In this document: in pieces, positions 1 to 10,606 of the stretch
Position numbering within the stretch: position 1 is the stretch's first letter
How the letters are laid out: every line of letters begins with the position of its first letter
Origin: Nicotiana tabacum
Taxonomy: Eukaryota; Streptophyta; Magnoliopsida; Solanales; Solanaceae
NCBI RefSeq assembly: GCF_000715075.1
Contig: NC_134081.1
Coordinates: 67,195,153-67,259,152, forward strand
Reading direction: 5' to 3'
Length of the DNA stretch: 64,000 nucleotides
Translations under genes and position numbers: made by a program
Notes under the pieces: generated by a model
What the model saw: the letters and a program-made list of their open reading frames with translations, nothing else
Databases searched by the model: none
Told to the model about the DNA's origin: nothing

Positions 1-1
1 T

Positions 2-937
2 GACGACTCCCTTATACAATGGCTACAACAACTTATCTTACACACTGATGTTCCTAATTCCCTGCATATCCCAAATTCCATTCTCATACCATTTTGTCTA
101 TGGCATATTTGGTTAGCTAGAAATGCCATAGTTTTTCGCTCGCCTACAAAACCACTTTCTTCCTCTCATATCCTCAACATGGCGGCCGAATTTTACCATA
201 TTGATGTTTTACCATCATCCTCACATAAACGTAGACTCATACAACTCCAATCCCCCCCCAGCACTACTCCTTTCAAACTTAACAGTGATGGTTCAACCCA
301 CTTAGATACCCGGCCAGGGCAGATTGGCGGTGTCATATGTGACTCCATGGGTAACTGGTACATCGGCTTTTTAAGACACCACATCTCTCATGGGAGTGTT
401 GAAACTGAACTACGTACGCTATATCATGGATTGCAATTGGCTTATAATCATGAATACAAACCTCTCGAAGTGAACCTAGACACACAAACAGTAATGAATA
501 TATTACAGACCTCGCACCCTCTATATACTAATCTTATACATGATTATAGGTTTTTGCTCAAGCAGCTGGATGATCCTGTCATACTTTACACATACATGGA
601 GCAAAACCAAGTAGCTGATTTGCAAGCAAAGTATGGCTGCCATATGAATAACAATACAGGCGTCATAGTTTTTGCACAACCCCTGTCTTTTATACAAACA
701 GCTTTGGACGATGATCGCTTAGGCACACTTTTTGTCAGAAGGGTTGCACCAACAGTTCTTCAGCACTCAACCTATTCAGAAAATCCTCTTAGACAACCTT
801 TTCGTATTTCAAGACGTATGGATATTAATAGTAGTAGTAATTACCCCAGATCCCTCTTTTGTAACGACCCCTCACTAGGTCGCTCCCTTAGGTTAGTTTC
901 TATGTTTTCAAATGCTCCCTGTATTACTCTGGTTTAA
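2..937 (+). CDS. LINE-type RNase H domain protein, 5' partial
   Basis: The frame is open from base 2 to the stop at 937, so the protein starts before the window; the ATG at 179 is only internal. The start carries the LCLWHIWLARN-type stretch (codons near 100-125) that links the reverse transcriptase to RNase H in plant L1-like retrotransposons. An RNase H fold follows, with acidic residues in LNSDGS (near 280), VETELR (near 400), VNLDTQ (near 475) and VADLQAK (near 615), so all four expected positions are present. The enzyme would cut the RNA strand of RNA:DNA hybrids during reverse transcription. An A7 tract at 964-970 could be the LINE poly(A) end. Only the C-terminal part is visible; a domesticated RNase H gene is a less likely alternative. 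Confidence 0.75.
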   Translation, partial: DDSLIQWLQQLILHTDVPNSLHIPNSILIPFCLWHIWLARNAIVFRSPTKPLSSSHILNMAAEFYHIDVLPSSSHKRRLIQLQSPPSTTPFKLNSDGSTHLDTRPGQIGGVICDSMGNWYIGFLRHHISHGSVETELRTLYHGLQLAYNHEYKPLEVNLDTQTVMNILQTSHPLYTNLIHDYRFLLKQLDDPVILYTYMEQNQVADLQAKYGCHMNNNTGVIVFAQPLSFIQTALDDDRLGTLFVRRVAPTVLQHSTYSENPLRQPFRISRRMDINSSSNYPRSLFCNDPSLGRSLRLVSMFSNAPCITLV

Positions 938-1538
938 CTTAATATAATAGTTATCCCTTGAACAAAAAAATGATTCCCTACACTTTCCATATTTATGGAA
1001 GTCCTAAGCATGTGGTTATGAAGTCTCCAGTTCTGTATCCCAGGAACTCTACTAACTGTATTGGCGACACTTCTAACTTTGATACAGCTTCAAAATCCAT
1101 CAGCATATATAGCTTTTAGAAATTACACAGCTTTCCTTGGTCTCAGAGAATATGAAGTTATCATCTGCATACGATATTTGTATTATGTATATACTACTAC
1201 TACTGCTGCTGCTATCCTTCTCTATATTGAAACCCTTAATACTAGTTACCTTCTTTGTCAACTTTTTTGTGTGTGTGTGAATATTTTCTCTGTAGCAAAT
1301 GACAACTTGGCCCTCCAACTTTCAGATTATTAAAACAGAGAGTTACAAATTTAGGATTTCATTCTTGATCATCCTAGAGTCCTATAATCATTTCCCTATT
1401 AATTAATTAATTAATTAATAACCCATCATTCATATAACCTTCTTTTAAATCGATCGAAACATTTAATTTGTCTCTTAGTGTGGATGGGGATGAAGCATTT
1501 GAAGTGTGGGGCTCACCAGTGTTTGTCAATTTGATGAT
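938..1538. other. Non-coding flank with two microsatellites
   Basis: No supported gene. It contains a short CTA/CTG triplet run near 1192-1212 and an ATTA tetranucleotide run at about 1398-1420. The last five bases, ATGAT (1534-1538), are the target duplication of the LTR element that follows. Confidence 0.6.
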
Positions 1539-1759
1539 TTTGTATGGTCAGAACCGATTGAGTCAGTCGTACAGACTGATCGATACGGAAATACTTCGAT
1601 TGAAAGGTATCTACGTAAGGTTAGGTCGAGGTCCGAAGAAAGGGGCTTCAGGATTCGAGCTCCAAGTCCGATCAAGGATCAGTTCGGTATCATTATCGGG
1701 TCTATGACCAACTTAGAACCATACACAAATTTAACTCTATCCAATTATTTGAGTAAACA
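1539..1759 (+). repeat. 5' LTR, internally deleted
   Basis: 221 bp against 681 bp for the 3' LTR. It matches 7448-7620 and then 8081-8128, so about 460 bp (equivalent to 7621-8080) is missing. The lost part contains the TATA boxes. It ends TAAACA just before the primer site. The first bases have drifted (TTTGTATGG here, TGTGTACGG in the 3' LTR). Confidence 0.8.
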
Positions 1760-1762
1760 GTT

Positions 1763-1780
1763 TGGCGCCCACCGTGGGGC
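1763..1780 (+). other. Primer binding site, tRNA-Lys type
   Basis: TGGCGCCCACCGTGGGGC, three bases after the LTR. It is complementary to the 3' end of plant tRNA-Lys(CUU) as I recall it. The position fits first-strand priming. Confidence 0.7.
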
Positions 1781-1846
1781 TAAGGGTAACAGTGGTTGTT
1801 TGATACAAATCTGCAATACACACCAGTTTATAACTTCAAATCAACA

Positions 1847-3022
1847 ATGGCAAACCCTCGATTGATGGCTTTACCTATCGACCACAAAGTCGGCCTTCAA
1901 GATGAAACCAACAACTTGACACCCAGTGCCGGAAGGCGAAGTACCGCTAGATGTCAATTCACAAGTGGCTCTTGAGGCGAACCAACGTTCCGAACCGGAA
2001 AAAAGCATTCAGAGCGGTACTCGATCCGTAGCTAGAGACACCCATAATGTGGAGGAGATCGGAGTCAGCTTACGGATGATCTTTGAGATGTTACAAGCCT
2101 AGTAAATAGCGATAGCTCAGTTGCAGAGCCAAACTCAGGTACAAAGCAGGCAGGAGCCCAATCCGCTTCGAGAAATCACTCATAGAACGGAACCAGCCAT
2201 AGTGAAGTCAAATGATCAAGAATCGGGGACTACTCTCAAAATTACTAAATTGCTCGAGGAACTTACAAAACGAGTCGAAGCTAACGATAAAAAAGTAGAA
2301 ACATATAATTCCAAGGTCGATCAGATCCTGGGAGCTCCACCAATGATAAAAAGGCTAGATTCGAAAAAAATCATTCAAAAGCCTTTTCCCAAAAAATTCT
2401 GTATGCCCGAAATACCCAAATATAACGGAACAACCGACCCCAACGAGCACGTCACTTCTTACACGTGTGCCATCAAGGGCAATGATTTAGAAGATGATGA
2501 GATCAAATCTGTATTATTGAAAACATTCGGTGAAACCCTGTCAAAGGGGGCAATGGTATGGTATCATAATTTACCATCTAACTCTATTGATTCATTTGCT
2601 ATGCTTGCAGATTGTTTCGTAAAAGCACATGCCGGAGCCATAAAGGCCGAAACCAGAAAGTCGGACGTGTTCAAGGTAATACAAAAGGATAACGAGATGC
2701 TAAGGGAGTTCGTATCTCGTTTTCAAATGGAATGAATGGATCTATCACCAGTCACAGGCGATTGGGTTGTTTAAGCTTTCACTCATGGTCTAAACGAGTG
2801 GAGCTCGATGGCTTCACGGCGGCTGAAGCAAAATCCGATCGAGTACCTAGCTATTACTTGGACCGATGTGCATAATCGATATCAATCCAAAATAAGAGTC
2901 GAAGATGACCAGTTGATTTCTAGGTCCGTTACGAAAAGAACTACCAAGCAAAAGTCGACCAGAGATCGATACCAGCCATATAGCGGAAACGATACTACTG
3001 CTGAGAATCCGAGGCCTCTTTA
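1847..3022 (+). pseudogene. gag remnant of the Tat-like element
   Basis: A first ATG at 1847 opens a short stretch in another frame. The main gag frame runs from about 2121 to 3022. It carries a basic/coiled-coil N-terminal part, then the retrotransposon-gag core (motifs PKFCMPEIPKYNGTTDP-like near 2400, MVWYHNLP near 2555, FVSRFQ near 2715). In-frame stops at 2733 (TGA) and 2772 (TAA) interrupt it, and the 2808-3022 ORF is the same frame continuing. It would form the capsid in a live element. No zinc knuckle is visible and no pol follows. Confidence 0.75.
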
Positions 3023-3299
3023 AAATAAACCTCGTATACTGGGGGGGCTTTATCAATGAACGCATCTGTGATGATTATCAAGTTCGGTGCAAAGGAAGTT
3101 ACTTCGTTATTTCATGACAAACAGTGTCTCAACAGGAAACGTTGTAAGAGCCAAATGGTCAAAACGAACCATGCTTATGTAGTTGGCCCGATCCCTGACG
3201 CAAAACATGAACACATGTATAATGACTTGCAAAGAAAGCCCTCTTCTTTACCGATATTCTATGTTCAAGATTTATTATACAAACAGGATCAAGTTCGAT

Positions 3300-4135
3300 C
3301 AAGCGCTCACTCGACCATTACGCCTACGGGCTACATTATTTCGAGTTTGAATCATTCACTCGACTACTAAGCCTACGGGCTACTTTTATTTCGAGTTCGA
3401 GCAAGCACTCACTCGACTATTATGCATACGGGCTACATTATTTCGAGTTCGAATCATTCACTCGACTGTTAAGCCTACGGGCTACTTTTATTTCGAGTTC
3501 GAGCAAGCACTCACTCGAGTTCGAGCAAGCACTCACTCGACTATTACGCCTACGGGCTACATTGCATCGAGTTCGAATCATTCACTCGACTGCTAAGCCT
3601 ACGGGCTACTTTTATTTCGAGTTCGAGCAAGCACTCACTCGACCATTAAGCCTACGGGCTACTTTGACCATTACGCCTAGGGGCTACATTATTTCGAGTT
3701 CGAATCATTCACTTGACTACTAAGACTACGGGCTACTTTTATTTCGAGTTCGAGCAAGCACTCACTCGACTATTACGCCTACGGGCTACATTGCATCGAG
3801 TTCGAATCATTCACTCGACTGCTAAGCCTACGGGCTACTTTTATTTCGAGTTCGAGCAAGCACTCACTCGACCATTAAGCCTACGGGCTACTTTGACCAT
3901 TACGCCTACGGGCTACATTATTTCGAGTTCGAATCATCCACTCGACTACTAAGCCTACTGGCTACTTTATTTCGAGTTCGAGCAAGCACTCACTCGACTA
4001 TTATGCCTACGGGCTATATTACATCGAGTTTAAATCATTCACTCGACTACTAAGCCTACGAGCTACTTTTATTTCGAGTTCGAGCAAGCACTCACTCGAC
4101 CATTACGCCTACGGGCTACATAATTTCGAGCAAAA
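3300..4135 (+). repeat. ~102-bp dimeric tandem array
   Basis: About eight units, each made of two ~51-bp halves around the shared core GCCTACGGGCTAC, alternating with TTCGAGTTCGAGCAAGC and TCGAATCATTCACTCGAC blocks. Two 'ggctacattatttcgag' phases are 102 bp apart (3331 and 3433). Some units are truncated (near 3510 and 3660). It lies between gag and the antisense ORF, where pol would be expected. Confidence 0.85.
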
Positions 4136-4418
4136 CTACTCATTTCTTCGAATTCAAACGAACACTTGACTATTTAAGCTGAAGGATGTTCGAGCCCGAT
4201 AAAGCAAAGGGGACTACCCACAAGGCCCGAAGGCAACAGAGATTAAAATTCAAACTATCTATTTAGTTTGAAAGGCTATTTTACTTCAAAAGGAAGAAAG
4301 ATTTATATTTACAAATTTTTTGTACAGAGGCGACTACTCTGCCAAAAGGAAGTTCTTTATAAAAAAATCAAAAGCGGTATCAAAAGAACGCAGCAAACGA
4401 CATAAGGCCCTAAATGAC

Positions 4419-7074
4419 TCAATCTTCATCGGAGGCCGTATTCTCGGCATCGTCCTCATCTTCAGACTCCCCCGAGTCATCGGAGTCCTCCTCAGGAAAG
4501 GCCAACCTCCGAGCTTTGTTCTCCTCCGCCCTGGCAACTTCAACCTCAGCCCCAATATCGAAGCCTGAGCTCTGACCTCCTCGAGAGACTCTCTCCGAGC
4601 TTGCCATTTTGCATGTTCGACCATGCTTTTAACTTTGGCTTGGTTAACCTCGACATCGATCCTGAACTGAGCCACTTTGACATCGGCTCTTTTATTGGCC
4701 TCGATCACCTCAGATCTGGCCACTTCAAGTTCTTTGGCCAAATCTGCTTTATCTGAAGTGGCCAAATCCAACCGATGCTGAAGCTCTTTCATCTTTTCGA
4801 TCAGCCCCAAATCATTTTTTTTTTCGCAGATCGAAGTTGGGCATCAGACAGCTCCAACTGAACTTCGACGGCTTCCTTTTTCGAGGCAAGGATATCCATA
4901 TACTTTTTAAATTCTCCTGCCTCGGCAAGTAGCGCATCGACCTGTGAGTTAAACCGTCTAATCTGCTCGATCCTCTGCCGAACCTGCAGAATCGGATGAT
5001 TAGTGGTTATCTCTTTTTCATCTTCACTATCACGGAACATTCGAAATACCTGCTCCGCCATCTCCTCATGCTCTTCCCGAGCCGCTGTCAAATTTGCTCA
5101 AAGTTTTTCACTAAAGAGCTTGTACGAGTCACTCTTCTCAGTGAGGCTCTGAACCTCGGCATCATGCTCCTCCCGGATTCGAAGAAAGGCCTCGTGATGC
5201 AACACCGAAGCCTGCAAACAAAAAAATAAACATTAGAATTACCTACAACTCTATGTGTAAAAGAAGCAACGAAAACGCCATCAGAGTTACCCGATTCAAA
5301 GCATGTTGGGCCTCGTTGAAGAGACAGGCAGGGCCCACCGCATTCATCACTGATTGATCTTCTTCGGTCACCAAGGACCGTAGGTAGCTGGCAATCCCAT
5401 AGGGGAAGAAAAAATTCGGGTATCCACAGGTACGGAGAGCACTATCTTCCGCCTTCGGTCGGGATCGATGCTCGGTGCCGGAAATAGGTCCACCAGTTTA
5501 TGAATCGATGAAGGTAGAACCCGACCACGACGTTTTTTTGGGTACTGGCATTCCACCAAAACTGGTAACCTCCTCTGAGGCACCTGACTCGAGCCCCTCC
5601 AGAAAACCATGGATATCGACCGACTCCTGAATACCCTCATAGGACAGATCCTCCAACATGACGGCCTCTCGAATCATGGCATTCGAAATCTGAGGGGATC
5701 TGCCAATGTCTACTATCCCAAACTCATCCCTTGAAATATCTTCTACTACCCGAGAAGATCCACCCTCGGTGTCCCTTTCAATCATCTTAGTTCGAGAAGG
5801 GATAATCTCGGCTTCTTCTTGTTCTGGGATTATGGCCAAGGTTCCTTGATTTGCTTCCACCAAATTGGAAGACTGTTGAATCACAACATTAGCCCGTACG
5901 CAGGCTAAATTCTCCTCTCCTTCTTCGGGCTCGTCCCTTAGATGGCGGGCCACTTCCGAAGTCATAACACCAGAGCCCCCCTTCGACTTTCGTGATCTTT
6001 TAGCCGGTTTCTTCTTCTCCGAGCTCGGGGAGCCCGATACGTCTTTTCTCTTCCTTTCTTTTACCTGCTTCAGGACAGGAACTTCTTCACCACCAGATGG
6101 GGGCCTCATGACTACATCTTTCCCAAGTCCTACAAAAGGGAAGAGGGAGATTTACCATACAAACTGATGAAGAGACAAATCGATAAAAAGATTTACCATG
6201 ACTGCGGGCCTCCCATCGATTCTTTGATAATTCGACCCAAGCACGCTCGGAGTACGGTCTATGCAACACCAGACTTTCGGCCCATTGTCTAAGATCTGGG
6301 ATCGGTTCCGGCATTCAAGCTACGGTTGTGATAAGGAAAGAAAAATGGATCAACAAAATAAAAGGCAATCACAAAATCAAAACGGGCAAAGAGAAACGTT
6401 CATTCACGGCTCATATTCCATTTCTCGGGAAATGGCAAGTCATCGGCAGGGATCAGGTCTGAGGTTTTGATTTGAACAAAACGTCCCATCCAACCCCGGT
6501 CCCGGGTCTCGTCTATGCTCGAGAATGGCGCTTTGGTTGTTCGGCGAGCAAGCTTGATCAACCCTCCTCGATAAAGTCGGGGACTGTAAAGGCACATAAG
6601 ATGATCGAGGGTGAAGATACGCCCCTCGACCTTGCTCGATAAAAATCAAAGAATAATCACTATCCTCCAAAAGGAAGGGTGAATTTGGCCGAGGGTCACA
6701 TCGTACCTCTTACAAAAGGCAACGATGACAGGGTCTAAAGGTCCCAATATGAAAGGATAAGTGTAAACACTTAAGAACCCTTCGACGTGGGTAGTAATTG
6801 ATTCATCAGGCGATGGGATTACTACGAGTTTATTATCCCAGTTGCATTCTTGTATGACTTTATCGAGAACTTTTTCGGTAATTGAACATTGATACCTCGA
6901 CATCGGCTCACACCGACCCAGTATCGGAGAAGGATTTTCAATTTTAAAATCGCCTACAGTCGAACACCCTATCGGAATGAATTCCTCAGGGCGGGGCTCT
7001 TCCACATCCTCGCCACCAGTAGTCGAGATGAAGAAGCGATCTCTTTTTGCGGAACAGTTTTAGACGTTTTTGCC
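4419..7074 (-). pseudogene. Antisense ORF (aORF) of Tat-like element, intron-containing, decayed
   Basis: It reads opposite to the element. An ATG at 7074 is followed by a frameshift near 7020, then conserved blocks at about 7005-6646, 6597-6400, 6314-6197, 6129-5498 and 5211-4419. Two plausible introns are visible: 6196-6130 (GTAAAT...TTGTAG), which restores an open frame across the join, and 5290-5212 (GTAACT...TTGCAG). The C-terminal part is rich in E, A, R and L (coiled coil, about 5211-4590) and ends in an acidic Asp/Glu/Ser tail at 4480-4419. An in-frame TGA near 5098 and frameshifts near 4815 and 4585 make it a pseudogene. Antisense extra ORFs are known from Tat elements and their function is unknown. 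Confidence 0.65.
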
Positions 7075-7426
7075 ATTTAAAATTTCGTGAACAAAGAACG
7101 AAGGTATTTGGTGTTTTAAGAAAGAGTTTGCACTAAAACTCACAAATTTACAGGCAGAAAACTCAGAAGAGACGAAAAGGAACTTAGAAAAATTGAAAGA
7201 TTGAAGACGTAAAGTATGAATGATGGAAGGAAAGGCTATTTATAGATTGAAGTAATGACGGTTCAATATCAGAGGTGGTCGACCACCATCTGACACATTA
7301 AATGCCTTGGTAAAACCGAACCGATGGGACAGCTATCACATACGTCATGGTCGAGATCGATGTAAACATCAGTATATATCTGATAGAGCTGTTGGGAAAT
7401 TATATCGTTTCTCGCCACATCCTTTT

Positions 7427-7447
7427 CCGAGAAACAAGGGGACTATC
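7427..7447 (+). other. Polypurine tract region before 3' LTR
   Basis: The purine-rich run GAAACAAGGGGA lies immediately upstream of the 3' LTR, where plus-strand DNA priming would occur. Five bases separate it from the TG start placed by the target duplication. Confidence 0.5.
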
Positions 7448-8128
7448 TGTGTACGGTTAGAACCGATTGAGTCAGTCGTACGGACTGATTGAGATGGCAA
7501 TACTTTGATCGAAAGGTATCTACGTAAGGTCAGGTCGAGGTCCGAAGAAAGGGACTTCAGGATTCGAGCTCCAAGTCCGATCAAGGATCAGTTCGGTATC
7601 ATTATCGGGTCCATGACCAAATCAAACCACGAGGCAAAAGGTTGTCGGAGATGCACAGACCGACCAACACCCACCCCGAATATCAAGACTCCGAGTCAGG
7701 ATCGAGCTCGAGTCAATGCCAATGGCTTGACCCGATATCGAGTTCGAGTCAGTATCGAAGCTCACAGACAAGGCCGTTACAACCGCACTAAGGGAGAGAG
7801 TCCTGGCGGGAAGTAGGGAAAAGACAATATATCATGGGCTCTCCATTACGTATTTTTTATTGTTGTATATAAAGTAGGATCACTCTACTATAAAGGGGGG
7901 AATGGATTGTAAGCAGAGGGACATTGGAACAAAAAAAAATTTCTCATATTGAAAGATATCCCCTTGTGTTTATTTTACTTTATCTTATTCGTTCTTCTTC
8001 TCACTATTCTCATTCTCATAGTCAAGAATACACGTATTTTTATTTCTCTATACGATTTGTATCAAATTATATCATATATCCTTAGAACCATACACAAATT
8101 CAACTCTATCAAATTTTTCGGGTAAACA
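7448..8128 (+). repeat. 3' LTR of Tat-like element
   Basis: 681 bp, TGTGTACGG...GTAAACA, ending exactly at the ATGAT duplication. Unlike the 5' LTR it is full length. Confidence 0.85.
7865..7874 (+). promoter_or_regulatory. LTR TATA box
   Basis: GTATATAAAG in the 3' LTR, with a second CTATAAAGG about 20 bp downstream. Both lie in the part deleted from the 5' LTR. Confidence 0.55.
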
Positions 8129-8415
8129 ATGATATTGTCAAATACTTTGTCACCTTATGATGCTGCATTAGTTCAAGCAGAATGAATTTTGATGCAGCTA
8201 CACAGTTGTCCAGTTTGCTCAGATAAAACATACGAAAAACAGAGGCATGTATCAGTAGAAACCCGTTCACTTACTAGTCAATTGCCTGGTAAACCTCTTT
8301 TACTTGATTATCAACTACTCGTCATTTTTCTTATTTTTGGGTACAAAACTAGACTTGGTCGTGAATCTGGGGCCATGACCCATGCTACAGTCCAGTTAAT
8401 TTTAAAAACAGAAAA
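8129..8415. other. Unassigned sequence
   Basis: The ATGAT duplication and flanking DNA. No gene or repeat recognised. Confidence 0.4.
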
Positions 8416-8896
8416 GGGTCTGATATATCTTTTACTTTCATTTATTGTTTAATTTTATCCTCCGTTATAATTTTTGGGTATTTATACCCTTGCCGTTGGT
8501 CAAAGTTCTAAAATTGCCCCGCATTTGACGGAACTTATATGTGGCACACTTTGAATGAAAGACCCAACCATCACTTATAAAAATAAAAATAAAAACCATA
8601 CCCGACCACCTTCCTTGACAACCCCCCTCTTTTCTCCACTGCAAAAATCTGCAATGGTGGAAGGAGGAGGACTAGAAGATTGAATAAAAAATGGAAAAGG
8701 GTCATATATATATCTCATTTGGGTCGGTATGGTTTTTTTGAGTGGTGGGTTGGGTCTTTTATTCAAAGTGTACCACGTGTCAATTTTGTTAAATAAGGGA
8801 TAAATTTTAAACTTTGCCCAATGGTAAGGGTATAAATAGCCAAAAACTATAATGGAGGATAGGATTAAACAATAAAGGAAAGTAGATGGATATATA
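8416..8896. mobile_element. Foldback/MITE-like element
   Basis: The left arm (about 8416-8607) and the reverse complement of the right arm (about 8720-8896) match along most of their length. Shared blocks include TTTATTGTTTAA, TATCCTCC, TATTTATACCCTT, CACACTTTGAAT-like and AAAGACCCAACC. A ~110-bp spacer has no coding content. This is the structure of a non-autonomous foldback DNA transposon. The exact ends and target duplication are unclear. Confidence 0.7.
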
Positions 8897-9469
8897 AAAA
8901 AATGTCGCTAACTCAACTCGCAATGAAAAAATGAAGAATCAGACAAATACTCTTTTTGCTTCACATAATTGGTGCACTAATGGTTGACAAGGATGGTTTC
9001 TAAATACTCAGGACTATTTCGATGCATTCACTGTACATTTGTTGTCTAACTTTAACCTATAAACAAAAACAGTATCAATGATCACAAATTATAAAAAGAA
9101 CAGAAGTTTTCCTAAACGCTTTTACCAACTTAGCTTGATATAAAAGCCTTCTTCAAAATTCATATCCCTTGGGGTCCCATACCAATATATAACTAGACTT
9201 ATAATTGGAAGCTCTCCCATCAAAAAACTTCCACCTACTTTTCAACTCAAGTAATCCCATTTTCTGATTTTGTAAAAAAACTTTTTTCTAATTGGCTCCA
9301 TTTTCCAAGTTGAACGGCTACTGTACGAACTAGTTGAAGGGCTATCCATTCATTTGGTTCCATTTTTTAAGAAGAATTTTCTCACCTTTTTAAGATACTA
9401 AATGCTGATTTTCTATTCTCCTTGAACAAGAATGAAAAAATGCAGGAAATTCTCTGTTCCAACCATATA
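8897..9469. other. Unassigned AT-rich sequence
   Basis: No ORF, RNA gene or repeat structure I can support. Confidence 0.4.
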
Positions 9470-9855
9470 ATAGCAGCCTGGCCAGCTTCTAAAATCAGCT
9501 ATTTTGAGAAGTGTTTTTCTCAAAAGTACATTTCAAAAAAGTATTTTTGGTGAGAAAAATCAGTTTGTGTTTAGCTAATTAATTTGAAAAACACTTTTAA
9601 ACAGTAATTAGTGTTTGGCCAAACTTTTGAAAACTGCTTTTAAGTATATTTTTCTCAAAAGTACTTCTCAAAAAAATGTTTTTGAGAAAAAGCTATTTTT
9701 TTCTGCTTCTCTAAAACTACTTCTGGTTCTCCTCAAAAGCACTTTTTTCATCTAAAAATTTGGCCAAACACCTCAATTTTTGGCCAAAAGCACTTTCGAC
9801 CAAAAAAAAAAAAACACTTTTAGCCCAAAAAAAAAGCTTGGCCAAACAGGCTATA
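9470..9855. mobile_element. Tourist/Harbinger-like MITE
   Basis: The ends are inverted: left ATAGCAGCCTGGCCAGCTT, right reverse complement ATAGCCTGTTTGGCCAAGCT. The interior is AT-rich with repeated CTCAAAAGTACTT and TTGGCCAAACAC-type motifs. The CTGTTTGGCCAA terminus resembles abundant Solanaceae MITEs. A short TA-rich target duplication is possible but not clear. Confidence 0.55.
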
Positions 9856-9989
9856 AGACACTTGGAATTTCTTGAATTAATAACTATTCCTTGCATAACT
9901 TATTTTAAACCAAATGATCCTTATACATGTCCAGTGATCCAGAACAGCGATCTTTTCCCTCAAACAAATTATCAGGCACCCATCTTCTG

Positions 9990-10465
9990 AAATTGGATAT
10001 GCATTTAAGTATCAATTAGATCTCAATTCCCGAATTGAAGTCACAAGCATCAAGGCTGAATTGAGTGTCCATTGTAACAACGCATAAACAACATATGCCA
10101 AAAGGCAACATTGACATAGGAAAAGAACGTAAAACCTCAACGGTACGTTTCTTTCTTGTGAAAACATGTCATAGCAAAAAGATACAAGGAAGAGAACAAT
10201 AAAGATAAAAATGATTACCAATGATCAAAGTTTATAAACAGGAAAGCAGAAGATGACATTGGAGGTAAGAGTTGCTTAAGATAGCACAAGAACCAAATCC
10301 ATTAATCAAACGGCAAGCATAGACCAAGTTTAATAAACAAAAGCAGAGGGGATCGAGAGGAGACGCCTCTTCAGGCATTCCCCTTTACATTTTAATTCCC
10401 GAAGTGACAACGCAGCAGTACAATTTCACACATAGTTGACAGACCTTATGTTATTGTCCTTAATG
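9990..10465 (-). other. Probable UEV1 3' UTR and downstream sequence
   Basis: Non-coding DNA downstream of the UEV1 stop. No clear AATAAA poly(A) signal was located, so the transcript end is not fixed. Confidence 0.35.
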
Positions 10466-10606
10466 CTAGAAATAGGTGCCTTCGGGTGGCTGAACTAGTT
10501 TACGATTGTGGGGAGAGGCCATCTCCTTTTTCAGTTGAGTTAGTATATCTTCCATAGTGTATTCTCTCTGCCAATTTGCTAGTAAAGCAAATTTTTTTGG
10601 TTCCAC
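10466..10606 (-). CDS. UEV1: UEV1 coding exon 4
   Basis: Acceptor TATACAG; 141 nt to the TAG stop at 10466-10468. It encodes [18 protein letters not shown] through PPEGTYF. Confidence 0.95.
   Translation of the reverse strand: MEPKKFALLANWQREYTMEDILTQLKKEMASPHNRKLVQPPEGTYF

Larger units (their letters stand above)
1539..8128 (+). mobile_element. Non-autonomous Ty3/gypsy (Tat-lineage-like) LTR retrotransposon
   Basis: A 6.6-kb element with matching LTRs and a perfect 5-bp target duplication ATGAT (1534-1538 and 8129-8133). Order: short 5' LTR, tRNA-Lys-type primer site, gag remnant, ~102-bp tandem array, long antisense ORF, polypurine stretch, 3' LTR. No protease, RT, RNase H or integrase is visible, so it depended on a relative for transposition. 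An extra antisense ORF downstream of the normal coding region is a known trait of the Tat lineage of plant Ty3/gypsy elements; the lineage call rests on that trait and on the gag type. The 5' LTR has lost the TATA-bearing part, so the element should now be transcriptionally dead from its own promoter. Confidence 0.85.

Noticed and set aside
8189..8452. 87-codon plus-strand ORF
   Set aside because: Overlaps the foldback left arm, no domain, unlikely composition.
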